From an uncultured Rhodospirillaceae bacterium (GTDB lineage: Bacteria; Pseudomonadota; Alphaproteobacteria; Reyranellales; Reyranellaceae), in assembly GCA_945952105.1 (NCBI GenBank), contig CAMFGZ010000008.1, positions 124,001 to 188,000 on the forward strand: a stretch of DNA of 64,000 nucleotides, written 5' to 3'. Under the pieces are notes generated by a model. That model did no database searches, was not told the origin of the DNA, and worked only from the letters and a program-made list of their open reading frames with translations. A program made the position numbers and the translations under genes. Below, one piece after another: positions 55,652-64,000 of this stretch (positions are counted from its first letter, which is position 1; each line of letters starts with the position of its first letter).

Positions 55652-55787
55652 CTCGCTTCTCTCCAGATTCATTTTTTCCCTGCCAGATTCTCCGTGCGTG
55701 CAAAGCAGCTGGCGCAACTCGGCCGGTCCTTGCCCAGCCGGAAGGGGAGAGGCAAAGTCATTCCACGTTTCAAATCGGGAGTAATTC

Positions 55788-57023
55788 ATGGCCACGCTGT
55801 ATGTCGGCGGCCGTCTGTTCGACGGCGAGAAGGTGCAGGACGGGCAGGCGGTGCTGGAAGAGGGCGGCCGCATCAAGCGCATCGGCCCGGCGGGCGAATT
55901 CAAGGGCTTCGCCGGCGAGCGGGTCGAGACCTCGGGCGCGACGCTGATTCCCGGCATCATCGATTGCCACGTCCATTCCCTGTCGGGGGCCGAGGGCAAT
56001 CCCGGTGCCGTGCAGGATCGCCTGAGCGCGGCTCAGCTGACAGTGCGCGGCATGGAGTTCATGCGCCAGACGCTCGAGGGCGGCGTGACCGCGGTGCGCG
56101 ACTGCGGCGGCAAGGACTATATCGAGTTTGCGATCCGCGACGCCTACAATGCCGGGCGTTTTCTCGGCCCGACGATGCGCTGCGCTGGCCGCATGATCTG
56201 CATGACCGGCGGTCACGGCAATCGCGTTGGCCGCGTCGCCGACGGTGTCGACGAGGTGATCAAGGCGGTGCGCGAGCAGGTCCATGCCGGCTCCGACCTG
56301 GTGAAGATCATGGCCACGGGCGGCGTCATGACGGCCGGCGTCAATCCGGAGGACGCCCACTACAGCGCCGAGGAGATGAAGGCCGGCATCTCGGAGGCGC
56401 ATCGCTTCCACAAATGTTGCGCCAGCCACGCGCAGGGCGCGCTGGGCATCCTCAACGCCGTGCGCGGCGGCATCGATTCCATCGAGCACGGCATCTTCAT
56501 GGACGAGGAATGCTGCCGCGAGATGAAGGAGCGCGGCGTCTGGCTGGTGCCGACGCTCGCGGCCGTGAAGAACATCCTCAAGGGCTACGACGAGGGCGAC
56601 CGCTCGATCCCCGACTATGTGATCGAGAAGAGCCGGCGTGTGTTCGACCGTCACATCGCCGCGACCAGGATGTATTACTCGGCCGGCGGCCGCATCGCGA
56701 TGGGCACCGACGCCGGCACGCCGCACAACCGCCACGGCGAGAATGCGCGCGAGCTCGAATTCATGTGCGACATCGGCATTTCGAGCCGCGATTCGCTGTT
56801 CTTCGCGACCGCGAGTGCGGCCGACCTGATGAGACTTGCCGACCATGGCCGCATCAAGGAAGGCAACGTCGCCGACTTCGTGGTCTGCGACGGCGACGCC
56901 CTGGCCGACATCAAGCGCGCGGCGCGCAAGGAGAACCACCGGCTGGTGGTGAAGCGCGGCATCGTCGCCCGCGACAACCGCGCGGCCTTCGCCTCGCAGG
57001 CTGCCCGCGTCGCGGCGGAGTAG
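55788..57023 (+). CDS. Amidohydrolase family protein (imidazolonepropionase/prolidase-like)
   Basis: GATLIPGIIDCHVHSL, ATGGVMTAGVNPED, HAQGALGILNAVRGGIDSIEHGIFMDEE, MGTDAGTPHNRHGENARELEFM. Confidence 0.88.
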   Translation: MATLYVGGRLFDGEKVQDGQAVLEEGGRIKRIGPAGEFKGFAGERVETSGATLIPGIIDCHVHSLSGAEGNPGAVQDRLSAAQLTVRGMEFMRQTLEGGVTAVRDCGGKDYIEFAIRDAYNAGRFLGPTMRCAGRMICMTGGHGNRVGRVADGVDEVIKAVREQVHAGSDLVKIMATGGVMTAGVNPEDAHYSAEEMKAGISEAHRFHKCCASHAQGALGILNAVRGGIDSIEHGIFMDEECCREMKERGVWLVPTLAAVKNILKGYDEGDRSIPDYVIEKSRRVFDRHIAATRMYYSAGGRIAMGTDAGTPHNRHGENARELEFMCDIGISSRDSLFFATASAADLMRLADHGRIKEGNVADFVVCDGDALADIKRAARKENHRLVVKRGIVARDNRAAFASQAARVAAE

Positions 57024-57053
57024 GGACCAGGGCAAGGCGATCCCGGAGCCTTC

Positions 57054-59699
57054 GTGGAAGAAATCTTCCTCATCCTCGTCGGGATCGCCTGGGCGCTCGG
57101 TACGCCGCTGATCGCCATCATGGCGCTGGTCCGCACCTCGGCCCTGCGGGCGCAGAACGAGCGTCTCTCCTCGGAACTGGCGGCGCTCCGCCGTCAGTAC
57201 GCTGCGGGAGGGTCGCCGCCAATTCGATCGTCTGTCGAGGCAACGCCCGCAGAGGCCACGCCGGTGGAGGCCATAGTGCCTCCACCTCCAGCGCCACCCT
57301 TCGTGCCGGAGCCGGAGGCGCCGCAGCAGGCGGAGCCCGAGGCAATCGTCATCGGCGAGGGCTTGCCGGTCGCCGCCACGACATCGCTTCAGCCACCCGC
57401 CCGCCCGGCCGTCGAGCCGGCGCGAGCAGGCTGGGAACAAAGGCTGGGCGCGCGTGCCTTCCTGTGGGTCGGCGCGATCACCCTGGCGCTCGCCGCCATC
57501 TTCCTCGTCCGCTATTCGATCGAGGAGGGGTATCTCTCGCCCGAGGTGCGCGTCATCCTGGCGGCTCTGTTCGGCTTTGCGCTGATCGCCGGGGCGGAGC
57601 GGCTGCGGCCGAGCGACGATCGCGTCTCCCAGGCCCTGGCAGCGGCCGGCGTCGCGGCGCTCTACGGAGCGCTCCTGTCGGCCGTGGCGCTCTACGGAAT
57701 GATCTCAAAGGTCGCGGCCGGCGGCGGCGCGGCGGCGCTCACGGCTTTCGCGATCGGCCTGTCGCTGCGGCACGGGATCCTCGTCGCCGCCCTGGCCTTC
57801 GTGGGCGGCTTCCTCTGCCCCGCGATCATCGGTAGCGAGCAGCCCAACACGCCGGTCCTCTTCGGCTACCTGCTGGCCATTGCGGCCGGCACCCTGGCTG
57901 TCATCCGCCTTCGCGGATGGTGGGTGCTGGGATGGGGCGTACTGGCAGGCTCGGCGCTGTGGACCGTGATCTGGATGCTGGCCGACCCCGACCAGTCCGA
58001 ACTCCATTGGGTCGGGATTTTCCTCGTGGCGGTTGCCGGCCTTTTTGTCTGGGCGACCTGGCGGCGCATGCAGGAGAGCGAGAATCCCCCTAAGGATGTG
58101 CTGGCGCTCGTCTGGGCGTCGCTGGCCACCACAGGGGGCTTGCTCGTGATTGCCATCGCGCAGGATGGCGGGCAGCAGACGGCCGGCTGGCTGTCCCTCG
58201 CCGTGCATGGCATCGGCATCTTCGCCTTCGCCCGCTGGACACCGCGCTTCCAGTTCGCCGGCGGCCTCGCGCCTTCCCTGTCGCTGGCCGCACTGGCGCT
58301 GTGGTGGTGGACTGGGAATGGCCTGACGGCCGACTGGAGCGATGGCCGCTTCAGCTGGCTGGTGACGGGCTTCGGCGGCCTCTACGCGGCCGCGTCCTTC
58401 GCGCTCCTGTGGAACGCCGCCCGACCGGGCTTCTGGGCGGCCCTCTCGGTGTCGGCGGCGCTCTCGCACTTCCTGTTTGCCTGGTACGTGCTGCGGGGCA
58501 TGCCGGGCGTGCCCTGGGGCCTGATCAGCATCGGCCTCGCCGTGCCGTTTTTCGTGGGCGCCGAGCGCCTTACGCGCTGGCGCGAGACGATGCCGGGCGC
58601 CACCGAGGCGCTGGGCTTCCTGGCGGCCGGCGTGACCTTCTTCATCGGCGCGGCCATCCCGCTCGAACTCGACCGCGAATGGATCACCGTCGCCTATGCG
58701 GTCGAACTGGCTGCGGTCGCCGCGATCTCCGCGCAGCTCGGGCTGGTGACGCTGCGCCGCCTGTGCTGGCCGCTGCTCGCCATCGTGGTCGTACGCTTCA
58801 TCGTCAATCCGGAGATCCTGAAATATCCGATCGGCCTCACGCCGATCCTGAACTGGATGCTGTGGGGCTACGGCATCTCCATTGCCGCCCTGGTCGTGGC
58901 GCTGCGCTTCCTGCGGCCGACCGGCGACGTGCGGCTGGTGCGCTCGGTCGAGGCCGTCGCCGCCTTGCTCACCTTCGTCCTGCTGACACTCGAAGTCCGC
59001 AGCGTCTTCCAGCCGGCCAGCATGATGGTGCCGGATGCGGGCTTCGTGGAGCGCTCCTTCTACGTGCTCGTGTGGGGCGCCTTCGCCCTGGCGGCCCTGT
59101 GGAAGACGCGCCTCGACGGCGACGTCGTGGCACTGTGGGCATGGCGCCTCAGCGCCGCTCTCACGGCCGTGGTGGTGCTCTTCCTGCAAGTGCTGGTCGC
59201 CAACCCGGTGGTCGAGCCAGCCGATGTCGGCCGGCTGCCGATCTTCAACGGTCTGTTGGTCGCCTACGCGATCCCGGCCGCCCTGGCGGCCCTGGCGCGG
59301 CACTGGATAGAGGGTGTCGAGCCCGACCGGCGGCTCGACATGGTCGTGGGCGCGGTGGCCTCGATCCTGGCCTTTGCCTACGTCTCGTTCGAGGTGCGCC
59401 ACTTCTTCGACCCGGGCTTCGAGCGGCGCGGCTTCGGGGCGCACGGACTCGAGCTCTACGCCTACTCGATCGTCTGGCTGCTGTTCGGCGTGGCCCTGCT
59501 GGCGCTGGGCTTCCTGCGGCAGGCGGCGGCATTGCGGCACGCCGGAATGGCGCTGGTCTGCATCGTCGTCGCCAAGGTGTTCCTGATCGACATGGCGGGG
59601 CTGCAGGGCCTGCTGCGCGTATTCTCGTTCCTGGGCCTGGGCGCGGCGTTGATCGGCCTCGGCTACGCCTATCGCCGGCTGGGCTTCGAGAGCAAATGA
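57054..59699 (+). CDS. DUF2339 polytopic membrane protein
   Basis: Very hydrophobic; WEQRLGARAFLWVGAITLALAAIFLVRYSIEEGYLSPEVRVILAALFG. Confidence 0.85.
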   Translation: MEEIFLILVGIAWALGTPLIAIMALVRTSALRAQNERLSSELAALRRQYAAGGSPPIRSSVEATPAEATPVEAIVPPPPAPPFVPEPEAPQQAEPEAIVIGEGLPVAATTSLQPPARPAVEPARAGWEQRLGARAFLWVGAITLALAAIFLVRYSIEEGYLSPEVRVILAALFGFALIAGAERLRPSDDRVSQALAAAGVAALYGALLSAVALYGMISKVAAGGGAAALTAFAIGLSLRHGILVAALAFVGGFLCPAIIGSEQPNTPVLFGYLLAIAAGTLAVIRLRGWWVLGWGVLAGSALWTVIWMLADPDQSELHWVGIFLVAVAGLFVWATWRRMQESENPPKDVLALVWASLATTGGLLVIAIAQDGGQQTAGWLSLAVHGIGIFAFARWTPRFQFAGGLAPSLSLAALALWWWTGNGLTADWSDGRFSWLVTGFGGLYAAASFALLWNAARPGFWAALSVSAALSHFLFAWYVLRGMPGVPWGLISIGLAVPFFVGAERLTRWRETMPGATEALGFLAAGVTFFIGAAIPLELDREWITVAYAVELAAVAAISAQLGLVTLRRLCWPLLAIVVVRFIVNPEILKYPIGLTPILNWMLWGYGISIAALVVALRFLRPTGDVRLVRSVEAVAALLTFVLLTLEVRSVFQPASMMVPDAGFVERSFYVLVWGAFALAALWKTRLDGDVVALWAWRLSAALTAVVVLFLQVLVANPVVEPADVGRLPIFNGLLVAYAIPAALAALARHWIEGVEPDRRLDMVVGAVASILAFAYVSFEVRHFFDPGFERRGFGAHGLELYAYSIVWLLFGVALLALGFLRQAAALRHAGMALVCIVVAKVFLIDMAGLQGLLRVFSFLGLGAALIGLGYAYRRLGFESK

Positions 59700-60985
59700 C
59701 CGGGACGCTCTTTCCCGAGTTCGGCCTGTCGCTCGATGCACTGCGGGCGCTGCAGCTCGACCGGCTGCGCGGCACGCTGCGTCATGCCTACGACAACCAG
59801 GCGCCGTATCGTGCCAAGTGCGAGGCCGCCGGCGTCCATCAGGACCAACTCGCGAGTCTCGACGATCTCGCGCGCTTTCCCTTCACGGAAAAGGGCGACC
59901 TGCGCGACGCTTATCCCTACGGCATGCTGGCAATCCCCCGCGAACGATGCGTGCGGGTCCATGCGTCGAGTGGCACGACCGGGCGGCCGACGGTGGTGGG
60001 ATATTCGGCGAAGGACATAGCCACCTGGGGCGAGCTGATGGCACGCTCGCTGTATGCGGGCGGCGCGCGGCCGGGCGACATCATCCACAACGCCTATGGC
60101 TACGGCCTGTTCACCGGCGGGCTGGGCGCGCACTACGGCGCTGAGCGGCTGGGCTGCACCGTCGTGCCCATGTCCGGCGGCTTCGGAGAACGGCAGGTCC
60201 AGCTCATCCGGGAGTTCGGTGCGAGGGTCGTGCTGATGACGCCGTCCTACATGCTGGCGATCGCCGACGAGTTCGAGCGGCAGGGCATCGACCCGCGCGA
60301 CACGGCCATGCGGATCGGCATCTTCGGTGCGGAGCCGTGGACCGAGGCGATGCGCGCCGAGATCGAGCGGCGGCTGGGGATCGACGCCGTCGACATCTAT
60401 GGGCTGAGCGAAGTGATGGGGCCGGGTGTCGCCTGTGAGTTCGTCGAGAGCAAGGACGGGCCGACGATCTGGGAGGATCATTTCTATCCCGAGATCGTCG
60501 ATCCGATGACCGGCCTACCTGTGGCCGATGGCGAGCCGGGCGAACTGGTGTTCACGACGCTGTCGAAGGAGGCGATGCCCGTCGTGCGCTATCGCACGCG
60601 CGACCTGACGCGGCTCCTTCCGGGCTCGGCGACGTCGATGCGGCGCATGGCCAAGATCACCGGCCGCAGCGACGACATGCTGATCGTTCGCGGCGTCAAT
60701 CTCTTCCCCAGCCAGGTCGAGGAGCAAATCCTGCGCGACCCGGCGCTGAGCGGCCACTACATCATCGAGTTGTCGCGCACCGGGGCGCTCGACGACCTGC
60801 TGGTGCGTGTCGAGGCGCGGGAGACTCAGAGAGAGGCGGAGAAGGCCCGTTCCGTCGCCGGGCTGACACAGCGCCTCAAGGGCATGTGCGGTCTCACGGC
60901 GGAGGTCGAGGTCGCGGCGCCGGGCGGGATCGAGCGATCGATGGGCAAGGCGCGCCGGGTCATCGACCGGCGCCCGAAGATATAG
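59696..60985 (+). CDS. paaK: Phenylacetate-CoA ligase-like enzyme
   Basis: LRHAYDNQAPYRAKCEAAGV, VHASSGTTGRPTVVGYSAKDI, DIYGLSEVMGPGVACE, GRSDDMLIVRGVNLFPSQVEEQIL; ATGA overlap with upstream gene. Confidence 0.85.
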   Translation: MTGTLFPEFGLSLDALRALQLDRLRGTLRHAYDNQAPYRAKCEAAGVHQDQLASLDDLARFPFTEKGDLRDAYPYGMLAIPRERCVRVHASSGTTGRPTVVGYSAKDIATWGELMARSLYAGGARPGDIIHNAYGYGLFTGGLGAHYGAERLGCTVVPMSGGFGERQVQLIREFGARVVLMTPSYMLAIADEFERQGIDPRDTAMRIGIFGAEPWTEAMRAEIERRLGIDAVDIYGLSEVMGPGVACEFVESKDGPTIWEDHFYPEIVDPMTGLPVADGEPGELVFTTLSKEAMPVVRYRTRDLTRLLPGSATSMRRMAKITGRSDDMLIVRGVNLFPSQVEEQILRDPALSGHYIIELSRTGALDDLLVRVEARETQREAEKARSVAGLTQRLKGMCGLTAEVEVAAPGGIERSMGKARRVIDRRPKI

Positions 60986-60994
60986 GCCCGACGC

Positions 60995-61246
60995 CTACAG
61001 GCCGGTCGCCAGGCGAATCCTGGCCTTGATCAGACCCGGATCGTCCGGAAGCTGACTGACCTCGGGTGAGATCAGGGAAGACTTCGACACGGGCGCTGCC
61101 TTGGCATGGCCCGTCGCGGCGTCGACGACGACCGCCAGGGTAAGCAGGGCGGCCACGACGACCAACAGATCGACCCAGGAAAAGCGCATCCGTCGATACT
61201 CATAGGGAATGGCGATGGCCCGGGGCTTGTTGCGGCCGGTTTTCAT
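60995..61246 (-). CDS. Small single-TM protein
   Basis: RRMRFSWVDLLVVVAALLTLAVVVDAATGHAK. Confidence 0.6.
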   Translation of the reverse strand: MKTGRNKPRAIAIPYEYRRMRFSWVDLLVVVAALLTLAVVVDAATGHAKAAPVSKSSLISPEVSQLPDDPGLIKARIRLATGL

Positions 61247-61348
61247 AGTGGCCTCTTGGGAGTTTTCGGCTGGGCTGGAATGGTTGCTTATGATTCCACT
61301 TTCAGTCGGGGCCGGGACCGGACTGAGGCGATACCAAGATCGATTGTG

Positions 61349-61453
61349 TCAGCCGTGTCCGATCGTGGCGCTCGCGACCGCGGCGAAGGTCAGGATCGAA
61401 GCGGCTATGACCAGGAAATCGATCCATCCGAGCGAGAGACGGCGGCGCTTCAC
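61349..61453 (-). CDS. Small single-TM protein (34 aa, GTG start, not in ORF track)
   Basis: MKRRRLSLGWIDFLVIAASILTFAAVASATIGHG*; GTGA overlap with the upstream stop; similar to 60995-61246. Confidence 0.55.
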   Translation of the reverse strand: MKRRRLSLGWIDFLVIAASILTFAAVASATIGHG

Positions 61454-61620
61454 GGCCGGTCTCCGGACGCGGTGGACGTGTCGCCCGCTTGCGGAGGCGC
61501 TGCGTGATTCGTGGTGTTCGGTGTCGAGGTGACGATCTGCGCAAGCGCTCCGCCCGCGAAGATCACGACGCAGGCGAGCGCAAGCAGGGCGTCGACAGTG
61601 GCGAAATTGCGGCGGGGCAT
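61450..61620 (-). CDS. Small single-TM protein
   Basis: MPRRNFATVDALLALACVVIFAGGALAQIVTSTPNTTNHAAPPQAGDTSTASGDRP. Confidence 0.55.
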   Translation of the reverse strand: MPRRNFATVDALLALACVVIFAGGALAQIVTSTPNTTNHAAPPQAGDTSTASGDRP

Positions 61621-61904
61621 GGAACCTCTCGTTGTGTCTTCACGAGACACTACGGCGAACGGTTCGCAATCATCCCTCGACGAAAATCATGCGCGCGGCG
61701 TGCGGTGTTCCGTGTTTTGAAGTCCCAGACAACGGCCTCACCCTGGGCTGCGGTTTGCAGGACCGCGTCTCGGAGGGTGGGCACGAGCACCACGTTTGGA
61801 GCCCATCCTTCGAGACGCCGCGCAGGCGCGGCTCCGCAGGATGAGGTGTGTTTTTGATTCACATAAAGCTGAAGGCCTCTGACGATGTCAGAGGTCGGCA
61901 CGCG

Positions 61905-63317
61905 CTAGACGTAGGCGATGCGCAGGATGTTGGTTGCGCCGGGCGTGCCGAACGGGACGCCGGCGGTGACGACGAGTCGTTCGCCTTCCTTGGCGATCTC
62001 CTGCTGGCGGGCCACGCGCACCGCGCGCTGGACCATGTCGGCGAAGTTGTGAGCGTCCTCGGTCTGCACGGGATGGACGCCCCAGGTGAGCGTCATGCGC
62101 CGCGCAGTGTCGAGGACCGGCGTGAGGCAGAGGATGCGCACGTCCGGCCGCTCGCGGGCGGCGCGCAGGGTCGTCGAGCCGGTGTTGGTGTAGGTGACGA
62201 TGGCGGCGGCCGAGAGCGTGTGCGCGCACTGACGTGCGGCGGCGCTGATCGCGTCGGCGGTCGTCGCTTCGGGCTCGTGGCGGCTGGCATCCATCAGGCG
62301 GCGATAGAGCGGGTCGCCTTCGACGCTCTTCAGGATACGGTCCATGATCGTGACCGCCTCGATCGGATAGTCGCCCGACGCCGACTCTGCGGAGAGCATC
62401 ACCGCGTCGGTGCCGTCATAGACGGCGGTCGCAACGTCGGACACTTCGGCGCGTGTCGGGGTCGGCGAATGGATCATCGACTCCAGCATCTGCGTCGCCA
62501 CGATGGTCGGGCGGCCGGCGACGCGGCAGGCGGCGAGGATGCGCTTCTGCAGCGGCGGCACCGCCTCGGGCGGCATCTCGACGCCGAGATCGCCGCGCGC
62601 GACCATGATGCCGTCGCTCTGCTCGATGATCTCGTCGAGATGCTCGATCGCCTGCGGCTTCTCGAGCTTGGCCATCACGGCGGCGCGGCCGGCGACCAGC
62701 TTCTTCAGCTCGGCGATGTCGTGGGCATGCTGCACGAAGGAGAGCGCCACCCAGTCGACGCCGAGCGACAGGCCGAACACCAGGTCCTTGTGGTCCTTCG
62801 GCGTCATCGGCGACATCGGCAGGACGAGGTTGGGCAGGTTGACGCCCTTGCGGTCGCTGATCGTGCCGGCGACCTCGACGACGGTATCGATGGTCTCGGC
62901 ATCATGCCCGACGATACGCAGGCGGACCTTGCCGTCGTCGACCAGCAGCAGGCCGTCCGGCTTCGCGGCCTTGAAGATCTCGGGATGCAGCAGCGGCACG
63001 CGCTTGGCGGTGCCGGGCGCCGGATCCATGTCGAAGCGCAGCTTCTGGCCCTTCTTCAGCTCCATCGGCCCCTTGGCGAAGGTGCCGAGGCGCAGCTTGG
63101 GGCCCTGCAGGTCCATCAGGATCGCGATCGGGTGCTTGTATTCCTTTTCGAGCGCGCGCAGCTGCTCGACCCGCTTCCGATGGTCCTCGTGCTGGCCATG
63201 ACTGAAGTTCAACCGGAAGACATCGGCACCGGCTTCGAACAGGGTACGCAGGCGCTCCGGCGAGGAAGAGGCGGGGCCCAGCGTGGCGACGATCTTGGTG
63301 AAGCGGTTGCGGCGCAT
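61905..63317 (-). CDS. pyk: Pyruvate kinase
   Basis: TKIVATLGPASSSPERLRTLFEAGADVFRLNFSHG, LMDLQGPKLRLG, IMVARGDLGVEMPPEAVPPLQKRI, ATQMLESMIHSPTPTRAEVSDVATAVYDGTDAVMLSAESASGDYP. Confidence 0.96.
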   Translation of the reverse strand: MRRNRFTKIVATLGPASSSPERLRTLFEAGADVFRLNFSHGQHEDHRKRVEQLRALEKEYKHPIAILMDLQGPKLRLGTFAKGPMELKKGQKLRFDMDPAPGTAKRVPLLHPEIFKAAKPDGLLLVDDGKVRLRIVGHDAETIDTVVEVAGTISDRKGVNLPNLVLPMSPMTPKDHKDLVFGLSLGVDWVALSFVQHAHDIAELKKLVAGRAAVMAKLEKPQAIEHLDEIIEQSDGIMVARGDLGVEMPPEAVPPLQKRILAACRVAGRPTIVATQMLESMIHSPTPTRAEVSDVATAVYDGTDAVMLSAESASGDYPIEAVTIMDRILKSVEGDPLYRRLMDASRHEPEATTADAISAAARQCAHTLSAAAIVTYTNTGSTTLRAARERPDVRILCLTPVLDTARRMTLTWGVHPVQTEDAHNFADMVQRAVRVARQQEIAKEGERLVVTAGVPFGTPGATNILRIAYV

Positions 63318-63326
63318 GTCGCCAGT

Positions 63327-64000
63327 CTACTTCAAAGGCGACGACACTTTGAAGTCACCTGCGGCTTCGTAAACTTTGACGACGGCGGCGTCATCGAGCT
63401 TGCCATGGCCGGCACCCGCGGCCGCGATGAAGAGCTGATGCGCGGCGGCGGCCAGCGGCAGCGGCAGGCGCAGCTCGTGGCCGGTGTCGAGCACCAGGCC
63501 GAGATCCTTTACGAAGATCTCGACCGCGGACAGGGGCGAATAGTCGTCGTCCAGCATGTGCGGCACGCGATTGCCGAACATCCAGGAATTGCCGGCACTG
63601 GCCGAGATCACCTCGTAGACCGCGCGCGTGTCGGCGCCGGCCTTGGCGGCGAGCGCCATGGCTTCGGCCGCCGTTGCGATGTGCACGCCGGCCAGGAGCT
63701 GGTTCACGGTCTTCACAAGCGAACCGATGCCGGCCTTGTCGCCGAGGCGGAACACTTTGGCCGAGGTGGCCGACAGGATCGATTCGGCCGCGGCAAAGGC
63801 GCCGGCGTTGCCGGAAGACATGAAGGTGAGCTCGCCCGATTCCGCACGGGCGCGTCCGCCGGACATGGGCGCATCGAGCAGTTCGTGGCCGCTTGCCACC
63901 AGACGCTCGTCGAGCTTGCGGATGAAGGCGGCGGGGCAAGTGGCGCACTGCATGACGAGGCCCCCCTTGCGCAGGGCCGATACCGCGCCGCCGTCGCCGT
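63327..64000 (-). CDS. 3-hydroxyisobutyrate dehydrogenase-family NAD(P)-dependent oxidoreductase (LtnD/GarR-like), partial
   Basis: LLDAPMSGGRARAESGELTFMSSG, GDKAGIGSLVKTVNQLLAGVHIATAAEAMALAAKAG; N-terminus outside the window. Confidence 0.85.
   Translation of the reverse strand, partial: GDGGAVSALRKGGLVMQCATCPAAFIRKLDERLVASGHELLDAPMSGGRARAESGELTFMSSGNAGAFAAAESILSATSAKVFRLGDKAGIGSLVKTVNQLLAGVHIATAAEAMALAAKAGADTRAVYEVISASAGNSWMFGNRVPHMLDDDYSPLSAVEIFVKDLGLVLDTGHELRLPLPLAAAAHQLFIAAAGAGHGKLDDAAVVKVYEAAGDFKVSSPLK

Noticed and set aside
55544-57835. 763-aa plus-strand ORF
   Set aside because: Alternative frame through the amidohydrolase and DUF2339 genes; Arg-rich translation without domains.
57705-59741. 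678-aa minus-strand ORF
   Set aside because: Shadow of the DUF2339 membrane protein; composition Q/R/H/A-rich.
58301-60985. 894-aa ORF start at 58301
   Set aside because: Only the C-terminal part (from 59696) is the phenylacetate-CoA ligase-like gene; the N-terminal extension is the wrong frame of DUF2339.
1-64000. CRISPR arrays, rRNA genes, IS elements
   Set aside because: No regularly spaced repeat-spacer array, rRNA-like sequence or DDE transposase ORF was seen in the window.

Overview
High-GC alphaproteobacterial chromosome (exact taxon not determined), mostly ordinary metabolic and transport genes. It is interrupted by a ~12.2 kb integrated element between two 78-bp perfect direct repeats of a tRNA-Val(GAC) gene (9867-9944 and 22075-22152). 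The element encodes a tyrosine integrase, AlpA/MerR-like HTH proteins and a primase-helicase next to a candidate replication origin (large inverted repeat plus central palindrome). Its cargo includes a CBASS-like core (CapV-type patatin phospholipase and a CD-NTase) in a tight cluster with a DUF4145/HEPN-clan protein, followed by a second HEPN-motif protein and a membrane-anchored ORFan. A PIN-like protein and a secreted ORFan are also present. No structural phage genes were recognised, so it resembles a phage satellite or small integrative element. Other points of interest: a bufferin-type RiPP/copper operon (DUF2282-DUF692-DUF2063, 2979-4835); an unannotated sRNA-like locus with an anti-Shine-Dalgarno-like segment and intrinsic terminator (8701-8803); a family of REP/BIME-like palindromes around the hydantoinase/ABC-transporter cluster (38.1, 42.9 and 48.6 kb); a coupled cluster of three small single-TM proteins, one missing from the ORF track (60995-61620); a degraded enoyl-CoA hydratase; rpmJ, also missing from the ORF track; and a ClpS2-like adaptor. 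All family names come from reading motifs in the translations; no database search was run.
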